DNA of 64,000 nucleotides from Paenibacillus sp. LHD-117 (GTDB lineage: Bacteria; Bacillota; Bacilli; Paenibacillales; Paenibacillaceae), in contig NZ_JAVFVT010000027.1 in assembly GCF_030929555.1 (NCBI RefSeq), positions 1 through 64,000 of the forward strand. Direction: 5' to 3'. A program made the position numbers and the translations under genes. Positions within the stretch are counted from its first letter, which is position 1; every line of letters starts with the position of its first letter. This document shows positions 1 through 9,077 of this stretch, in pieces. The notes beneath the pieces were generated by a model that was not told the DNA's origin, searched no databases, and was given only the letters and a program-made list of their open reading frames with translations.

Positions 1-117
1 CCAGCTTCCTTCAGATTCTACCTCGCGATAGACACCCTTGCTCTTGGCTAACGGTAGGCGTTCGCCAGCCCCCGTTCGGGACTCTCACCCTAGAGATGAC
101 GCCCATGCTGGGCGTAC
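1..117 (-). mobile_element. Group IIC intron, 5' end of the ribozyme (cut by window edge)
   Basis: Read on the minus strand, the sequence starts GTACGCCCAGCATGGGCGTC and continues with AGGGTGAGAGTCCCGAAC, GTTAGCC, AAGGGTGTC and GAATCTGAAGGAAGC. These are the domain I landmarks of Oceanobacillus-type group IIC introns as I remember them. The intron runs leftwards out of the window, so no reverse transcriptase or domains V/VI can be seen. It starts about 9 nt after the T-tract of an intrinsic terminator, the usual target of this class. The first base of the intron is uncertain by one or two positions, because the usual start is GUGYG and here it is GUACG. Confidence 0.82.
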
Positions 118-125
118 ATAAATTC

Positions 126-157
126 AAAAACCGCCGTCCTGTTGACGGCGGTTTTTT
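126..157 (-). terminator. Intrinsic terminator of the sigma/anti-sigma operon; intron target
   Basis: An eight base-pair perfect stem (131-138 with 144-151), flanked by A and T runs so that it could work in both directions. It follows the stop of the anti-sigma-like gene directly. On the minus strand it is followed by the group IIC intron. Confidence 0.85.
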
Positions 158-167
158 CGTATCATTG

Positions 168-842
168 TTACGGCGTTGCCGATTCGGCGAGCTTCATCGC
201 GTCTTCGGCCGACAGGTTGCCGACGATGCCATATTGAACGCCGTCCGACATCCAATACAATTCGACGAGCTCGGGCTGTTCGAACACATAGCCGTCGGCC
301 CCACCTACTTGCGTCGGCGAAAACAATTCTTGCGGGAAGACGGCCGGCATGCGACTGGTGCTGAAGGTAACCGTCTTCTCGCCCGAATTATAAGTGAAGA
401 GCACATCCCTTGCCGGTTCGCCTTCCAAGCCTACCGCCGCCATCTCTGAAAGCGCAAAGCCCTCCGGTACGAAGCTTGGCACAAGCAGGCCCTCTCCAAA
501 GGCAGATCTCGCTTCTTCCACGGAGGCAAGCGAGGTCGTGACCAGCTGAGACAGCTCCGAACCGACGGTTCCTTCGTTCGTCGGCGGCACGCTGTCGATC
601 GGATATTCACCGGGAGCAGATGGTTGCTGGAGCCCCGCGATCAGGATAACAGCCGCAACCAATGCCGCCGCCGCTCCCATGATCCACGATTTCGGGAGCG
701 CGAATCGGCGTCCCCCTGTCTCCGCTGCCGCTTGCTGGCGAATCTTTTGTTTCACTTGTTCGCTTAACTCCATTCGTGTAAACAAGATATCATCCGATTC
801 CTTTTGAATCTTATGATGCATATTACGATCGATGTCCTGCAT
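168..842 (-). CDS. Anti-sigma-like membrane protein with DUF4367-type domain
   Basis: A 224-residue protein with a short cytoplasmic N-terminus, one membrane segment around residues 52-70 and an extracellular C-terminal domain. The C-terminal half, with features such as VPEGFALSEM and a later LFTYNSGEKTV strand, resembles the DUF4367 domain of Bacillota sporulation and anti-sigma proteins. The ATG has a good AAGGAGG site and overlaps the end of the upstream sigma gene by 20 nt, so the two are translationally coupled. The likely role is to hold the ECF sigma factor until a cell-envelope signal arrives. No zinc-binding HxxxCxxC anti-sigma motif is visible, so the assignment rests on context and topology. 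The signal is unknown. Confidence 0.7.
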   Translation of the reverse strand: MQDIDRNMHHKIQKESDDILFTRMELSEQVKQKIRQQAAAETGGRRFALPKSWIMGAAAALVAAVILIAGLQQPSAPGEYPIDSVPPTNEGTVGSELSQLVTTSLASVEEARSAFGEGLLVPSFVPEGFALSEMAAVGLEGEPARDVLFTYNSGEKTVTFSTSRMPAVFPQELFSPTQVGGADGYVFEQPELVELYWMSDGVQYGIVGNLSAEDAMKLAESATP

Positions 843-1386
843 CGGTACGTTCCTCCTTTTTCATTTCCCGGGCTAACGCTTCGCGTGCGCGGTGCAGTCT
901 GTTTCGAACGGTTCCTTCGGGTGAAGATGTCGCTTCCGCGATCTCCCGAGTTCCAAGGTCCAAATAATAATACAGATATAAGGCTTCTTGGTACGGCAAG
1001 GGCAAACGAAGCAAATGCTGCAACACTTCGCTTTTCTCCAGTTTTTCAATCGCCTCATCCTCGACGCTGATTGTTCTTCCCCGCTCGATTCGACTAAGGT
1101 CGGCCGGTTGCTCCGAGAACATTCGTGCGCCCATCTTGTCTCTGCATACGTTGACGGTGATCGCCGTCAACCAGGTTTTGATGCTGCTGTCTCCCCTGAA
1201 CGAAGTCCACTTGCGATAAGCGCGCAGGAATACTTCCTGGCTCATATCCTCCGCAAGATGCCGATCGCCTGTATAGAAATAAGCGGTTCGCATGACGATG
1301 GCGCCGAATTTATCCATGAGCTGTTCAAGGGCTTCCACGGGATCTTTCGAATAGTTTTCATTGGTTTTCAAGCCGGCCGGCTTCAC
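823..1386 (-). CDS. ECF-type RNA polymerase sigma factor
   Basis: 187 residues. Region 2 is seen around residues 25-90 (DRHLAEDMSQEVFLRAYRKW) and region 4 around 125-175 (LPYQEALYLYYYLDLGTREI then SSPEGTVRNRLHRARE, a helix-turn-helix). The size and the lack of regions 1 and 3 are typical of the ECF family (sigma-W/sigma-V type in Bacilli). GGAGGTGG lies 6 nt before the ATG. It is the first gene of a two-gene operon with the anti-sigma-like protein. Such operons are usually autoregulated, but I could not pick out a convincing ECF promoter upstream. Confidence 0.9.
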   Translation of the reverse strand: MKPAGLKTNENYSKDPVEALEQLMDKFGAIVMRTAYFYTGDRHLAEDMSQEVFLRAYRKWTSFRGDSSIKTWLTAITVNVCRDKMGARMFSEQPADLSRIERGRTISVEDEAIEKLEKSEVLQHLLRLPLPYQEALYLYYYLDLGTREIAEATSSPEGTVRNRLHRAREALAREMKKEERTDAGHRS

Positions 1387-1445
1387 GAGATAACCACCTC
1401 CACCCTATTAGACGGTCTATGTGCGCGATCCGCTGCAACAGGAAC

Positions 1446-1485
1446 GAAAAAAATCCTTTGCTGCCGGCGCTCAGCAAAGGATTTG
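1446..1485 (-). terminator. Intrinsic terminator downstream of ribA
   Basis: A near-perfect stem (AATCCTTTGCTG pairing with CAGCAAAGGATT) followed by seven T on the minus strand, 17 nt after the GTP cyclohydrolase stop codon. Confidence 0.85.
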
Positions 1486-1501
1486 CTCATCTCTCGTTAC
1501 C

Positions 1502-2251
1502 TCAGTCATTCGGACAAGTGCCCGCGGCCTCCAAGTGGCCGGAACGCTCAATCTTGGTTTGCAAATATTTTTCGTTATATTCCGAGACATTGCCCCAAAG
1601 CGGAACCCTTTCCGATACATCCATACCGGAGTTTTTGAGCGCATCTAATTTTTTGGGATTATTCGTGATCAGCGTAACCGGTTTTGTCCGAAGCGATTTT
1701 AACACTTGAATGGCATCACCGTAGTTTCGGGCATCGTCAGCGAAACCAAGCTTCAAATTGGCTTCTACGGTATCGTAGCCGTTTTCTTGCAGAACATAAG
1801 CCATAGCTTTGCTGAACAAACCAATACCTCGCCCTTCGTGATTGGCGAGATAGAATAAGGCGCCAGTGCCGTGATTAACGATCATCTTCAAAGATTGCTC
1901 CAATTGGAATCCGCAGTCGCATCGCTTGCTGCCGAATATATCTCCCGTATGGCAGATGGAATGCATCCGAATCAGCGCTTCCTCGTGATTGAGGAAATCC
2001 CCGTACACCAAAACGCTGGATTGCTGCATCTCGGCTAAATTAATGGAAGTTAATTTCTCGACGATCCGTTCGAAATCTTCGGTGACTTCTTTGCACTGCA
2101 GCCAACAATACCATTGAAACGTGACGGTTGCGCCATCCAAGCTCATCGGCAACTGAATAGGTCCAACAAGGTATAGAGCTTTCCCTTCGCTTTGTATGAG
2201 TTTAATTTTTTTCTCCAAAATCGAAATGACTTTCTCTTGCAGAACAGACAT
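1502..2251 (-). CDS. ribA: GTP cyclohydrolase II, stand-alone
   Basis: Opens GTP to 2,5-diamino-6-ribosylamino-pyrimidinone 5'-phosphate, formate and pyrophosphate, the first step of riboflavin synthesis. The zinc-binding motif (HSICHTGDIFGSKRCDCGFQ), the NHEGRGIGL catalytic loop and the late TNNPKK motif are all present. The protein has no fused DHBP synthase domain, unlike the Bacillus RibBA of the main rib operon, so it is a single-function enzyme and may be a second copy. I prefer the ATG at 2251, which has AAAGGAGA about 8 nt upstream, over an in-frame ATG 66 nt earlier without a clear site. It appears to be a single-gene unit ending in its own terminator. Confidence 0.9.
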   Translation of the reverse strand: MSVLQEKVISILEKKIKLIQSEGKALYLVGPIQLPMSLDGATVTFQWYCWLQCKEVTEDFERIVEKLTSINLAEMQQSSVLVYGDFLNHEEALIRMHSICHTGDIFGSKRCDCGFQLEQSLKMIVNHGTGALFYLANHEGRGIGLFSKAMAYVLQENGYDTVEANLKLGFADDARNYGDAIQVLKSLRTKPVTLITNNPKKLDALKNSGMDVSERVPLWGNVSEYNEKYLQTKIERSGHLEAAGTCPND

Positions 2252-2344
2252 GCGAAGGTCTCCTTTAAGATTCATCTTGTCATTAAATCTTTCCTCAAGG
2301 AATGCTGCCATATACAATCCTAAGGCAATTATAACCTATTAATG

Positions 2345-3133
2345 TCATATAACAAGTCCGCTGAAAACCATTAAGGCATTTATCGCCCAATGCCAAATCA
2401 AGACCGGGACAATGCTTTTTGATTGAACCGTAATGCCTCCGAAATACACACCGCCTACCGCAAAGGCTGCGCAAATCCACCAAGAATAACCCAGGGAATA
2501 ATGTTGTAATCCAAAACCAACGCTCGTTAAGATAACGCCCCATTTATCGCCCCATTGCTCCGAGAATCGACTAAGAAGTGCTCCTCGCCAAATGATCTCC
2601 TCAAGCAAGTTCGCAATTGAGAAAACGATCGCAAATAACCAAACTTCTTGGAAATGATCCAAGCCTTTAAGGATGACAAGCGGCATAAAAGAAAATAGGA
2701 CGACGGTTAACGATATGAACAAAAAATAATGGACTTTCGTTTGGCGAAAGCCCGACCAAATAAACGGGATGCCGATCCGCTCGTTCCAATGCGGTCTCAT
2801 CCAATAGTTCATAAATGGTAAACGATAGGCAAGGGATAAAACAAGGAGCGGAATCAATATAACGATCAGCGACAATCTGTTTAAAACGATATGCCACTCT
2901 TTCGGATTCAATTCCGTGATCAAACGCGAGTTTACTTGCAAATATAAAAAAAATCCGATTCCCAAACAGAAGGTTGTAATCAGAAATGGTCTCAATTGCT
3001 TATTGATGTAGAGCAAACAGGCACAAACTCCCCATAAACCGATCAGCAGATAGTCATTCAATTGTAGAAACACGATGAGCGATCCGAACAAAAGCAAGGA
3101 TGTAATTTTCCCCAGGAAGCCGACCTGCAGCAT
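2345..3133 (-). CDS. CPBP-family intramembrane glutamic endopeptidase
   Basis: 262 residues with about seven or eight membrane helices. The three motifs of the CPBP (CAAX/Rce1-like) family are in order: EEIIWRG (EExxxR), FGLQHYSLG (the conserved His) and IWHWAINAL (second His region). Members cleave peptides within the membrane; in Firmicutes many act in bacteriocin immunity or surface-protein processing, but the substrate here cannot be inferred. GAGGAGGG lies 6 nt before the ATG. The gene is followed by ribA on the same strand, about 90 nt apart. Confidence 0.85.
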   Translation of the reverse strand: MLQVGFLGKITSLLLFGSLIVFLQLNDYLLIGLWGVCACLLYINKQLRPFLITTFCLGIGFFLYLQVNSRLITELNPKEWHIVLNRLSLIVILIPLLVLSLAYRLPFMNYWMRPHWNERIGIPFIWSGFRQTKVHYFLFISLTVVLFSFMPLVILKGLDHFQEVWLFAIVFSIANLLEEIIWRGALLSRFSEQWGDKWGVILTSVGFGLQHYSLGYSWWICAAFAVGGVYFGGITVQSKSIVPVLIWHWAINALMVFSGLVI

Positions 3134-3310
3134 CGATCACCCTCCTCACAGTTTCCTGCTATACTTATATGCCGCTTTGTAGCTTTGGGGTGGACGTTAG
3201 CGGAATTACTCCGGACATTATGCATGTACCCATATGATCGAGGATACCCAAACATATACTGAATTATCGTGAAAGGCAACTAGAATAAGGGATGTGGGAA
3301 TGTTTTGGAT

Positions 3311-3577
3311 ATGAAAAAAATGGGATTTTTAGATAGAGCGATATTCATACTTGGTTTAACATTAGCGGGTGTCATCGCGTTCGTTCTTGTAGCCGGGGTC
3401 ATTGTGGCCATGTTGAAGCTCTATTTGGAAAGCAAGCCTCGAAGGGTTAAAGTAAATGCCGTTACCATGCGGAACGAAAAAGCGACGGCGAAAAGGGAGA
3501 AAGATTCGGAAGATCGACGATCAACGGAGCGTGAAGAATTGCCAGACAACACTGATCCGGACAATTCCGGAACCTAA
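3311..3577 (+). CDS. Small single-pass membrane protein of unknown function
   Basis: 88 residues: a hydrophobic segment at about residues 10-36 and then a very polar tail rich in Lys, Arg, Glu and Asp. I do not recognise the family. An in-frame TTG lies two codons upstream (3305). The ribosome binding site is weak (GGGATGTGGGA), so the start is uncertain. It is followed after 41 nt by the SGAN-family gene on the same strand, so the two probably form an operon convergent with the 4-hydroxybenzoate cassette. Confidence 0.55.
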   Translation: MKKMGFLDRAIFILGLTLAGVIAFVLVAGVIVAMLKLYLESKPRRVKVNAVTMRNEKATAKREKDSEDRRSTEREELPDNTDPDNSGT

Positions 3578-3618
3578 CAAGGCGCTTCATCAGTCCATTT
3601 TGAGAGGAGGTGAAGCGT

Positions 3619-3897
3619 ATGGCATCGGATCATAAAGACAGCTCCAAAATATTCGACGATATCAAACGCGAGTTTCTTCATTTCGCGAACGGCTATGCAT
3701 CGGCTGTGAAAAGCGGCGCGAATGCAGCCGGAAAACAGCTTATTGAAGCTTTGGTGGATTTGGATCAACCATCCAATATCCCTGCGGGAAAACTAATGGC
3801 TGCCGTGAAAACCGGCGTTCAGCACGCTGGCGAACAAATCATTAAGTCGGGAATGGAATACTTTCATCAGACGAAAAAAAATAATTCGAAAGACTAG
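3619..3897 (+). CDS. Small SGAN-family protein, copy 1
   Basis: 92 residues, soluble and alpha-helical in appearance. It shares a clear pattern with the protein at 10025-10246: KSGAN, G, L, A, D, QPS(N/D)I, G, A, (T/S)GV, G(E/Q)Q. I do not know a named family with this pattern, so SGAN is only a label. The ATG at 3619 has GGAGG 8 nt upstream; an earlier in-frame GTG at 3610 overlaps that site. The two copies flank the ligase/DAHP synthase/chorismate lyase operon, which suggests a shared role with it, but the function is unknown. Confidence 0.7.
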   Translation: MASDHKDSSKIFDDIKREFLHFANGYASAVKSGANAAGKQLIEALVDLDQPSNIPAGKLMAAVKTGVQHAGEQIIKSGMEYFHQTKKNNSKD

Positions 3898-3908
3898 AAA
3901 AAAAGGGC

Positions 3909-3953
3909 CGCTCCCCAGATTCGATCGATCTGGGAAGCAGTCGTTTTTTTTAT
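3909..3953 (+). terminator. Intrinsic terminator
   Basis: A stem of about 11 bp (GCTCCCCAGAT with ATCTGGGAAGC, one mismatch) followed by eight T, immediately after the SGAN copy 1 gene. It separates this gene from the convergent minus-strand operon. Confidence 0.8.
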
Positions 3954-3959
3954 TATGCT

Positions 3960-4160
3960 TCAACCGATCGACTCGTCTTCCTGTTTGCGTTTTACCGATT
4001 TGCTATTAAGCTTCTCGAGGCGCTCTTGCTCCTTTAGCTGTTCTTTTTCTTCTTTCAGTTTCCGCTTCTCTTCGTTCTTCAGTTCTTTGGCTTTTTCTTT
4101 CTCTTCTTCCTTCGATAGCTTTTCAGCTTGTTTTTGCTCTTCCGTCATTTTGTTTCTCAC
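3960..4160 (-). CDS. Small Lys/Glu-rich coiled-coil-like protein
   Basis: 66 residues, almost entirely Lys, Glu, Gln, Arg and Leu, likely one long charged helix. It is the last gene of the 4-hydroxybenzoate cassette, starting 16 nt after the chorismate lyase stop. A GGAGG site supports the GTG start at 4160. The tail of the TPR protein at 9078-9968 has the same kind of composition. The low complexity means little can be concluded from sequence. A role as partner or acceptor protein for the neighbouring enzymes is possible but only inference. Confidence 0.6.
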   Translation of the reverse strand: MRNKMTEEQKQAEKLSKEEEKEKAKELKNEEKRKLKEEKEQLKEQERLEKLNSKSVKRKQEDESIG

Positions 4161-4176
4161 GCTAATTCCTCCTTCC

Positions 4177-4744
4177 TTATGAATTAAACACCTGATTCAA
4201 ACGATGACTTGGAATTGCCGGATTATAATATTCAAGCATTTGAATCCCCGGGACAAGTCCGAAATAGATGACGTATTTCTTGTAGGGAACTTGATCGCGA
4301 AGCTCGGGAAAGCGGAGCGCGATCGGCTTTTGGAACAAATCGACGGCAGCTTCCCCGCTTATAGCCCCTGTATCTACGACTTTCCTCAACGATTCCAAAC
4401 CAATGGAGCTGATTGCTTTGCCAATGCCTTCTTGTTTGTGCGCGATCTTCTCGAATAAAGCTGGCGGCACGTTCTTCGAATGGACGAGCGCGATATTGTG
4501 CGATACGATAAGTCCGCTTCTATCGCCGATCAAGATCGATTCTCTCATATAATAAGGAGCGCTGGAGGAACGGCCATGAAACTCGCCTTGCTCTTCATTC
4601 AATCGTTCTTGTTTAATGACGGAGACGAGCAACTTTTCATCCAACATGGTTTCGAGCAGATCCGTGGTTCGTCCATCCGTAACCAGCAGCATGTCGAATA
4701 TCAAGTTGTACAAAAAATCCAATTTCTCTTCCACATCCGGCCTC

Positions 4745-4752
<8 letters not shown>
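4177..4752 (-). CDS. Chorismate lyase of the DUF98 type (4-hydroxybenzoate synthase)
   Basis: 191 residues. The order of segments matches Mycobacterium tuberculosis Rv2949c as I remember it: LLVTDGRTTDLLETMLDEK then VSVIKQE, an aromatic RESILIG strand, ALVHSKNVPPALFEKI, and GIGKAISSIGLESLRKV. That family removes pyruvate from chorismate to give 4-hydroxybenzoate. The ATG overlaps the last 8 nt of the DAHP synthase gene, so the two are translated together and substrate supply and use are coupled. No ubiquinone genes or type I polyketide synthase are nearby, so the product probably goes to the two adjacent ligases. Catalytic activity is inferred from family resemblance, not from proven active-site residues. 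Confidence 0.75.
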
Positions 4753-5584
<832 letters not shown>

Positions 5585-5620
5585 GCTGACACTCTCCTTT
5601 TCTCTCAAATGATTGTCGTC

Positions 5621-6853
5621 CTATCCTTTTTTTTGAATATAGATCGGTTTGGTCGACGGAACGTTGTTCACGAGCCCAACGCGATCCAGCAGCATGGCGT
5701 TGTCCATGATCTCGACGGTGACGGGAACTTGCAGCGTATCGGATAATACGGATCCGATATCCGCCGCCGACCAGTTGCCGGAATTATGCGAATCAAGAAG
5801 AAAACGCAGTCCGTTCTCTTGTTCCAACACCTTCCAAGCATCGGGAACGGGAGATAATGCATATACGGCTTCTTGAATGTCATAGGCGTCCAAGACGGCT
5901 CTGCCGATTCGGATTCGATCCTTGTGTCTTCCGTAATGCTGCAGCTTTCCCGCCTTTCGTCCGCATGAACAGTCGGAAGGTTCGATCGCGATAATATCTT
6001 CATTAAAATATCTCAGCAGCGGGGATCCTTGATGGGAAAGCGTTGTAATGGCCGCAAACCCCCTCTCCCCTTGCGCAACCGGACCTGAACCGTCTTCGTT
6101 CAGCGCTTCTACGATAAAATCCCGTTCCACGATATGCATCGAGCCGAATTCGCACATGGCAGCGATATTCGCGGTTTCGGTCGATCCGTACATGTTGAAT
6201 ACGGGTACGCCCCAAAGCCTTTCGATATGGCTCCTTCGTTTGTCGCTCATCAATTCGCCGGCAACGCAAATCGCTCGCAGCGCGGGGAAATCGTTGTTCG
6301 AAGCTGTTCCAAGCAATCGCGCGGTTTCGGCAAGCAGCTCCATCTCGCGAGGGAGCCCCGCGATCACGGTGACGCGAAGCCGTTTCATCAGATCCAGCAC
6401 CCTGGGGTACGGCGTAACGACGGTTCGTCCGCTCGCGGGTACGACCCCGGCTCCGGACTGCCATGCGGCTTGCTGCATCAAGAAAGCCGGAAGCGCCATC
6501 GCGTAAGGAAATCGAATCAACACAAGATCATCTGCCGCGAGACGAACGCCGCATTCCTCCAGTTGTTTCCCTCCGACTCTCAAATCTTCTTGCGTAAACC
6601 AGGAAGCGGAGGGCTCTCCGGTCGTGCCGGTCGATTCGAAGTACTGGGCTACCTTCTTCATTTCGACGGCAAGGTGGCCGAAGGTGCCGGCTTTCCGGAG
6701 ATCTTCTTTTGTCGTCAGCGGCATGGTTTCCATGCGGTCCAAACTGATGTGTTCCGGTTCATAGCCCGATAATTTCGCCTTATAAAGAGGAGAATGGGCA
6801 AGGCGTGCGAACAAATCTTTGAACTGCCCCTCCCGCTCTCTATGGTTGTTCAT
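5621..6853 (-). CDS. PaaK-like adenylate-forming ligase B
   Basis: 410 residues, related to phenylacetate-CoA ligases (COG1541). The phosphate-binding loop ESTGTTGEP is at about 73-81, then the adenine motif MYGSTETA, the later LRYFNEDI segment and SCGRK. Such enzymes form an acyl-adenylate and pass the acyl group to CoA or a carrier. In this operon 4-hydroxybenzoate is the natural candidate substrate. It differs clearly from ligase A, so the pair may act on different substrates or form a heteromer. No carrier-protein gene is visible nearby. The stop lies 36 nt before the DAHP synthase start. Confidence 0.85.
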   Translation of the reverse strand: MNNHREREGQFKDLFARLAHSPLYKAKLSGYEPEHISLDRMETMPLTTKEDLRKAGTFGHLAVEMKKVAQYFESTGTTGEPSASWFTQEDLRVGGKQLEECGVRLAADDLVLIRFPYAMALPAFLMQQAAWQSGAGVVPASGRTVVTPYPRVLDLMKRLRVTVIAGLPREMELLAETARLLGTASNNDFPALRAICVAGELMSDKRRSHIERLWGVPVFNMYGSTETANIAAMCEFGSMHIVERDFIVEALNEDGSGPVAQGERGFAAITTLSHQGSPLLRYFNEDIIAIEPSDCSCGRKAGKLQHYGRHKDRIRIGRAVLDAYDIQEAVYALSPVPDAWKVLEQENGLRFLLDSHNSGNWSAADIGSVLSDTLQVPVTVEIMDNAMLLDRVGLVNNVPSTKPIYIQKKG

Positions 6854-6883
6854 TTATGCACCTCCTCTCGGCATGAGGCTGGA

Positions 6884-8227
6884 CTAACTGAGGATTCGGG
6901 TTGCTTTGCCGAAGGTACGTGGGATATCGCGCCTGATGTCTACTTCGCACTCGATTCCGATCCGATCAGCCATATGCTGTCGGACTTTCTCGGCTAATTG
7001 CTCGTCGCTCAATGTCGTCCGGAACGGCTCTGCTTCGATCATTAATTTCCCTTCATTAAGCTTGAGGTGATACCACATGCCCACATCCGGAACTTCCATC
7101 AGGAATTGTTCTAACAAGAACGGAGAGTATTCCTCGCCTCCCAGGTTCAGAATGCTCTCCATCCTGCCTCTCAGATGCAACACGTCCATCGTGATCCCGC
7201 AATCGCAATTGGAGCTTTGCAAATATCCGATATCCCCCGTGCGGTATCGCACCATGGGCATCCCTTCGCGCAGAAGCGTCGTGACGACGATTTCGCCAAT
7301 TTTGCCGTAAGGCAGTTTTTCCTGCGTATCGGGATGAATGATTTCTACTTTCACATGCCCTTCCATCACGTGATACCCTTTGTGTTTGCTGCATTCGACG
7401 GCGACGACCCCGCATTCGGTCGATCCGTAGAAGAACGACACTTCGCATCCCCACCATTTTTCCAGACGCTCTCGGAAGGAATGGGAGCAGCCTTCTCCGG
7501 TAAGCACGATTTTTTTCAAACGGATATCTTCGCCGATTTTGATCCCGCACTTCTCGCTTTCTTCCGCCAAGAGCGCCGCGTAGGATGGAGTCGTAGCCAG
7601 AACCGTTGCCTGGAACTCCTTCATTAATTCCAAGGACTTGTCGACGGGCGCCATGTAGCCGCCTTTGCCAAGCGACAGGACCGCCGTTCCAAACGCAAAT
7701 TGAAACAACCGCTGAAATCCTAATCCGGGCAGGGCAAATTCATATGGAAGCGCGACCGCAGCCACATCCACATCGGACTCCTTAAACAATTCCAAGTACT
7801 TTGGCAACAAATCGTAAACATATTGATCGGCTAACGTGTAGGAGGTATAGATCGGTTTGCCCGAAGTTCCGCTCGTGAGGTGAACCTGCCCGATTTCTTT
7901 CGGCTCTACGCACAAAATCTTTTGTTTATCTCCCCGAATCACGTTTTTATTCAACAGCGGTATGGACGATAGCTGCTCCAAACTATCGATTTTCGGCGTC
8001 TGAAATCCGTTTTCTTCCAGCTTTGAACGATAGTATTCATTCCGGTTCCAGATATGATTTAGCGTTGCGTTGATCGCTTTCAATTGATAGTCTTCTATTT
8101 TTTGCCTCGGCAATTTTTCTATCGTTTTATTTTCGTCATCCAATTGTTTGAAAAAATCTTTGAATTGTTCCAAATGGGACGTATGGTCATCCATGGAAAC
8201 CGTCATTTTATGGGTTTGCAATTTCAT
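6884..8227 (-). CDS. PaaK-like adenylate-forming ligase A
   Basis: 447 residues; first gene of the cassette operon. The phosphate-binding loop LTSGTSGKP lies at about 117-125, the motif FFYGSTECG near the middle, YRTGDIGYL and a CDCG pair later, and a C-terminal RTFGKATR whose Lys fits the catalytic lysine of the superfamily. GGAGG 6 nt upstream selects the ATG at 8227. The family activates aryl acids (phenylacetate, benzoates, anthranilate-like acids) as AMP esters and usually thioesters. The substrate is not proven; the chorismate lyase downstream points to 4-hydroxybenzoate. The gene for ligase B starts 30 nt after its stop. Confidence 0.85.
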   Translation of the reverse strand: MKLQTHKMTVSMDDHTSHLEQFKDFFKQLDDENKTIEKLPRQKIEDYQLKAINATLNHIWNRNEYYRSKLEENGFQTPKIDSLEQLSSIPLLNKNVIRGDKQKILCVEPKEIGQVHLTSGTSGKPIYTSYTLADQYVYDLLPKYLELFKESDVDVAAVALPYEFALPGLGFQRLFQFAFGTAVLSLGKGGYMAPVDKSLELMKEFQATVLATTPSYAALLAEESEKCGIKIGEDIRLKKIVLTGEGCSHSFRERLEKWWGCEVSFFYGSTECGVVAVECSKHKGYHVMEGHVKVEIIHPDTQEKLPYGKIGEIVVTTLLREGMPMVRYRTGDIGYLQSSNCDCGITMDVLHLRGRMESILNLGGEEYSPFLLEQFLMEVPDVGMWYHLKLNEGKLMIEAEPFRTTLSDEQLAEKVRQHMADRIGIECEVDIRRDIPRTFGKATRILS

Positions 8228-8522
8228 GAAAATCCTCCAATCCAATGTCGATTAGTCGTTAAGCCCGCAGTCTTCGTTGCTTGGTTGCGCGCGAAGCGGT
8301 ACCTCCTTCCTAATTCCTTTAATAAGAAATGCAACGATTGATAGACTTGACTCGGACAAAGGTACATTTTGAAAAAAGTAAGTCTATTATCCAATCGAAA
8401 AATGAAAGACTCACATATGGTATCTAGGACATAGCGTTCGATAACAGGAAAGATAGAGTAGAGAAACTCGGCTTTCAGGGGGATCGCGAAGCTGAATACT
8501 CGAGTGAAGGAGGTTGGTGGAA
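8228..8522. promoter_or_regulatory. Divergent intergenic region of the ligase operon and TPR genes
   Basis: About 295 bp separating the minus-strand ligase operon from the plus-strand TPR genes, so it must hold both promoters. I see TTGACT (from 8347, plus strand) and several AT-rich blocks, but no -35/-10 pair with proper spacing that I would defend. There is no riboswitch-like or T-box-like element and no convincing small ORF. Confidence 0.4.
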
Positions 8523-9038
8523 ATGGCAATGGACAGCTACCGCGAGAACCTGCTCAAGGAAGCGAAACAACTCCATAGCAATGGCATCGAAGGGGACAAG
8601 AAAGCGGTGATGAGCGCATACGAAAAGCTTCTAACGCTTCGCGGTCTTGAGCCGAATAACGCGGTCATCGAGGCCTATTACGGCAGTTCGCTGGCACTCT
8701 TGGCACGCGATGCCGTTAAGCTCTTGGAGAAAGAGGAAAAGGCGCGAACAGGTTTGGACGCCCTTAATCGGGCCGTTGCGCTCGATCCTAACCATAAAGA
8801 AATACGATTATTGCGCGCTAACGTTTGTCTGCGGCTGCCGGATTCTTATTTTCAATCCGCGCAAACGGCGATCGATGATTTTTCCTTCCTGCTTGCAAGA
8901 AATCAAGCCAAAGCTGATTTTTTAACACAGAAACAAGTCCGGGAAATTTTGACGAAGCTGAGCAAGGCTTACCAAATTGCCGGAAAACCGGATAAGGCGC
9001 AACAAGTCCTGCAGCGACTCGCGAAGCTAAAGCCGTAG
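8523..9038 (+). CDS. TPR-like protein, short paralogue
   Basis: 171 residues of helical repeats. It is clearly related to the first half of the next protein: both contain AYYGS(S/T)L, ARD, KLLEK/QLEK, LD(A/K)AV or LNRAV with a DP turn, IRLLR, and an LP....F..(A/R).(T)..D(F/Y).FLL segment. TPR proteins are adaptor scaffolds. The ATG at 8523 lies 9 nt after GAAGGAGG; upstream TTG and GTG codons in frame are too close to that site. It is transcribed away from the ligase operon and forms a unit with 9078-9968 and probably SGAN copy 2. No specific function is recognised. Confidence 0.75.
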   Translation: MAMDSYRENLLKEAKQLHSNGIEGDKKAVMSAYEKLLTLRGLEPNNAVIEAYYGSSLALLARDAVKLLEKEEKARTGLDALNRAVALDPNHKEIRLLRANVCLRLPDSYFQSAQTAIDDFSFLLARNQAKADFLTQKQVREILTKLSKAYQIAGKPDKAQQVLQRLAKLKP

Positions 9039-9077
9039 GAAAAAAAATAACGATTTTCAGAAGGGAAGGAACTCTTT

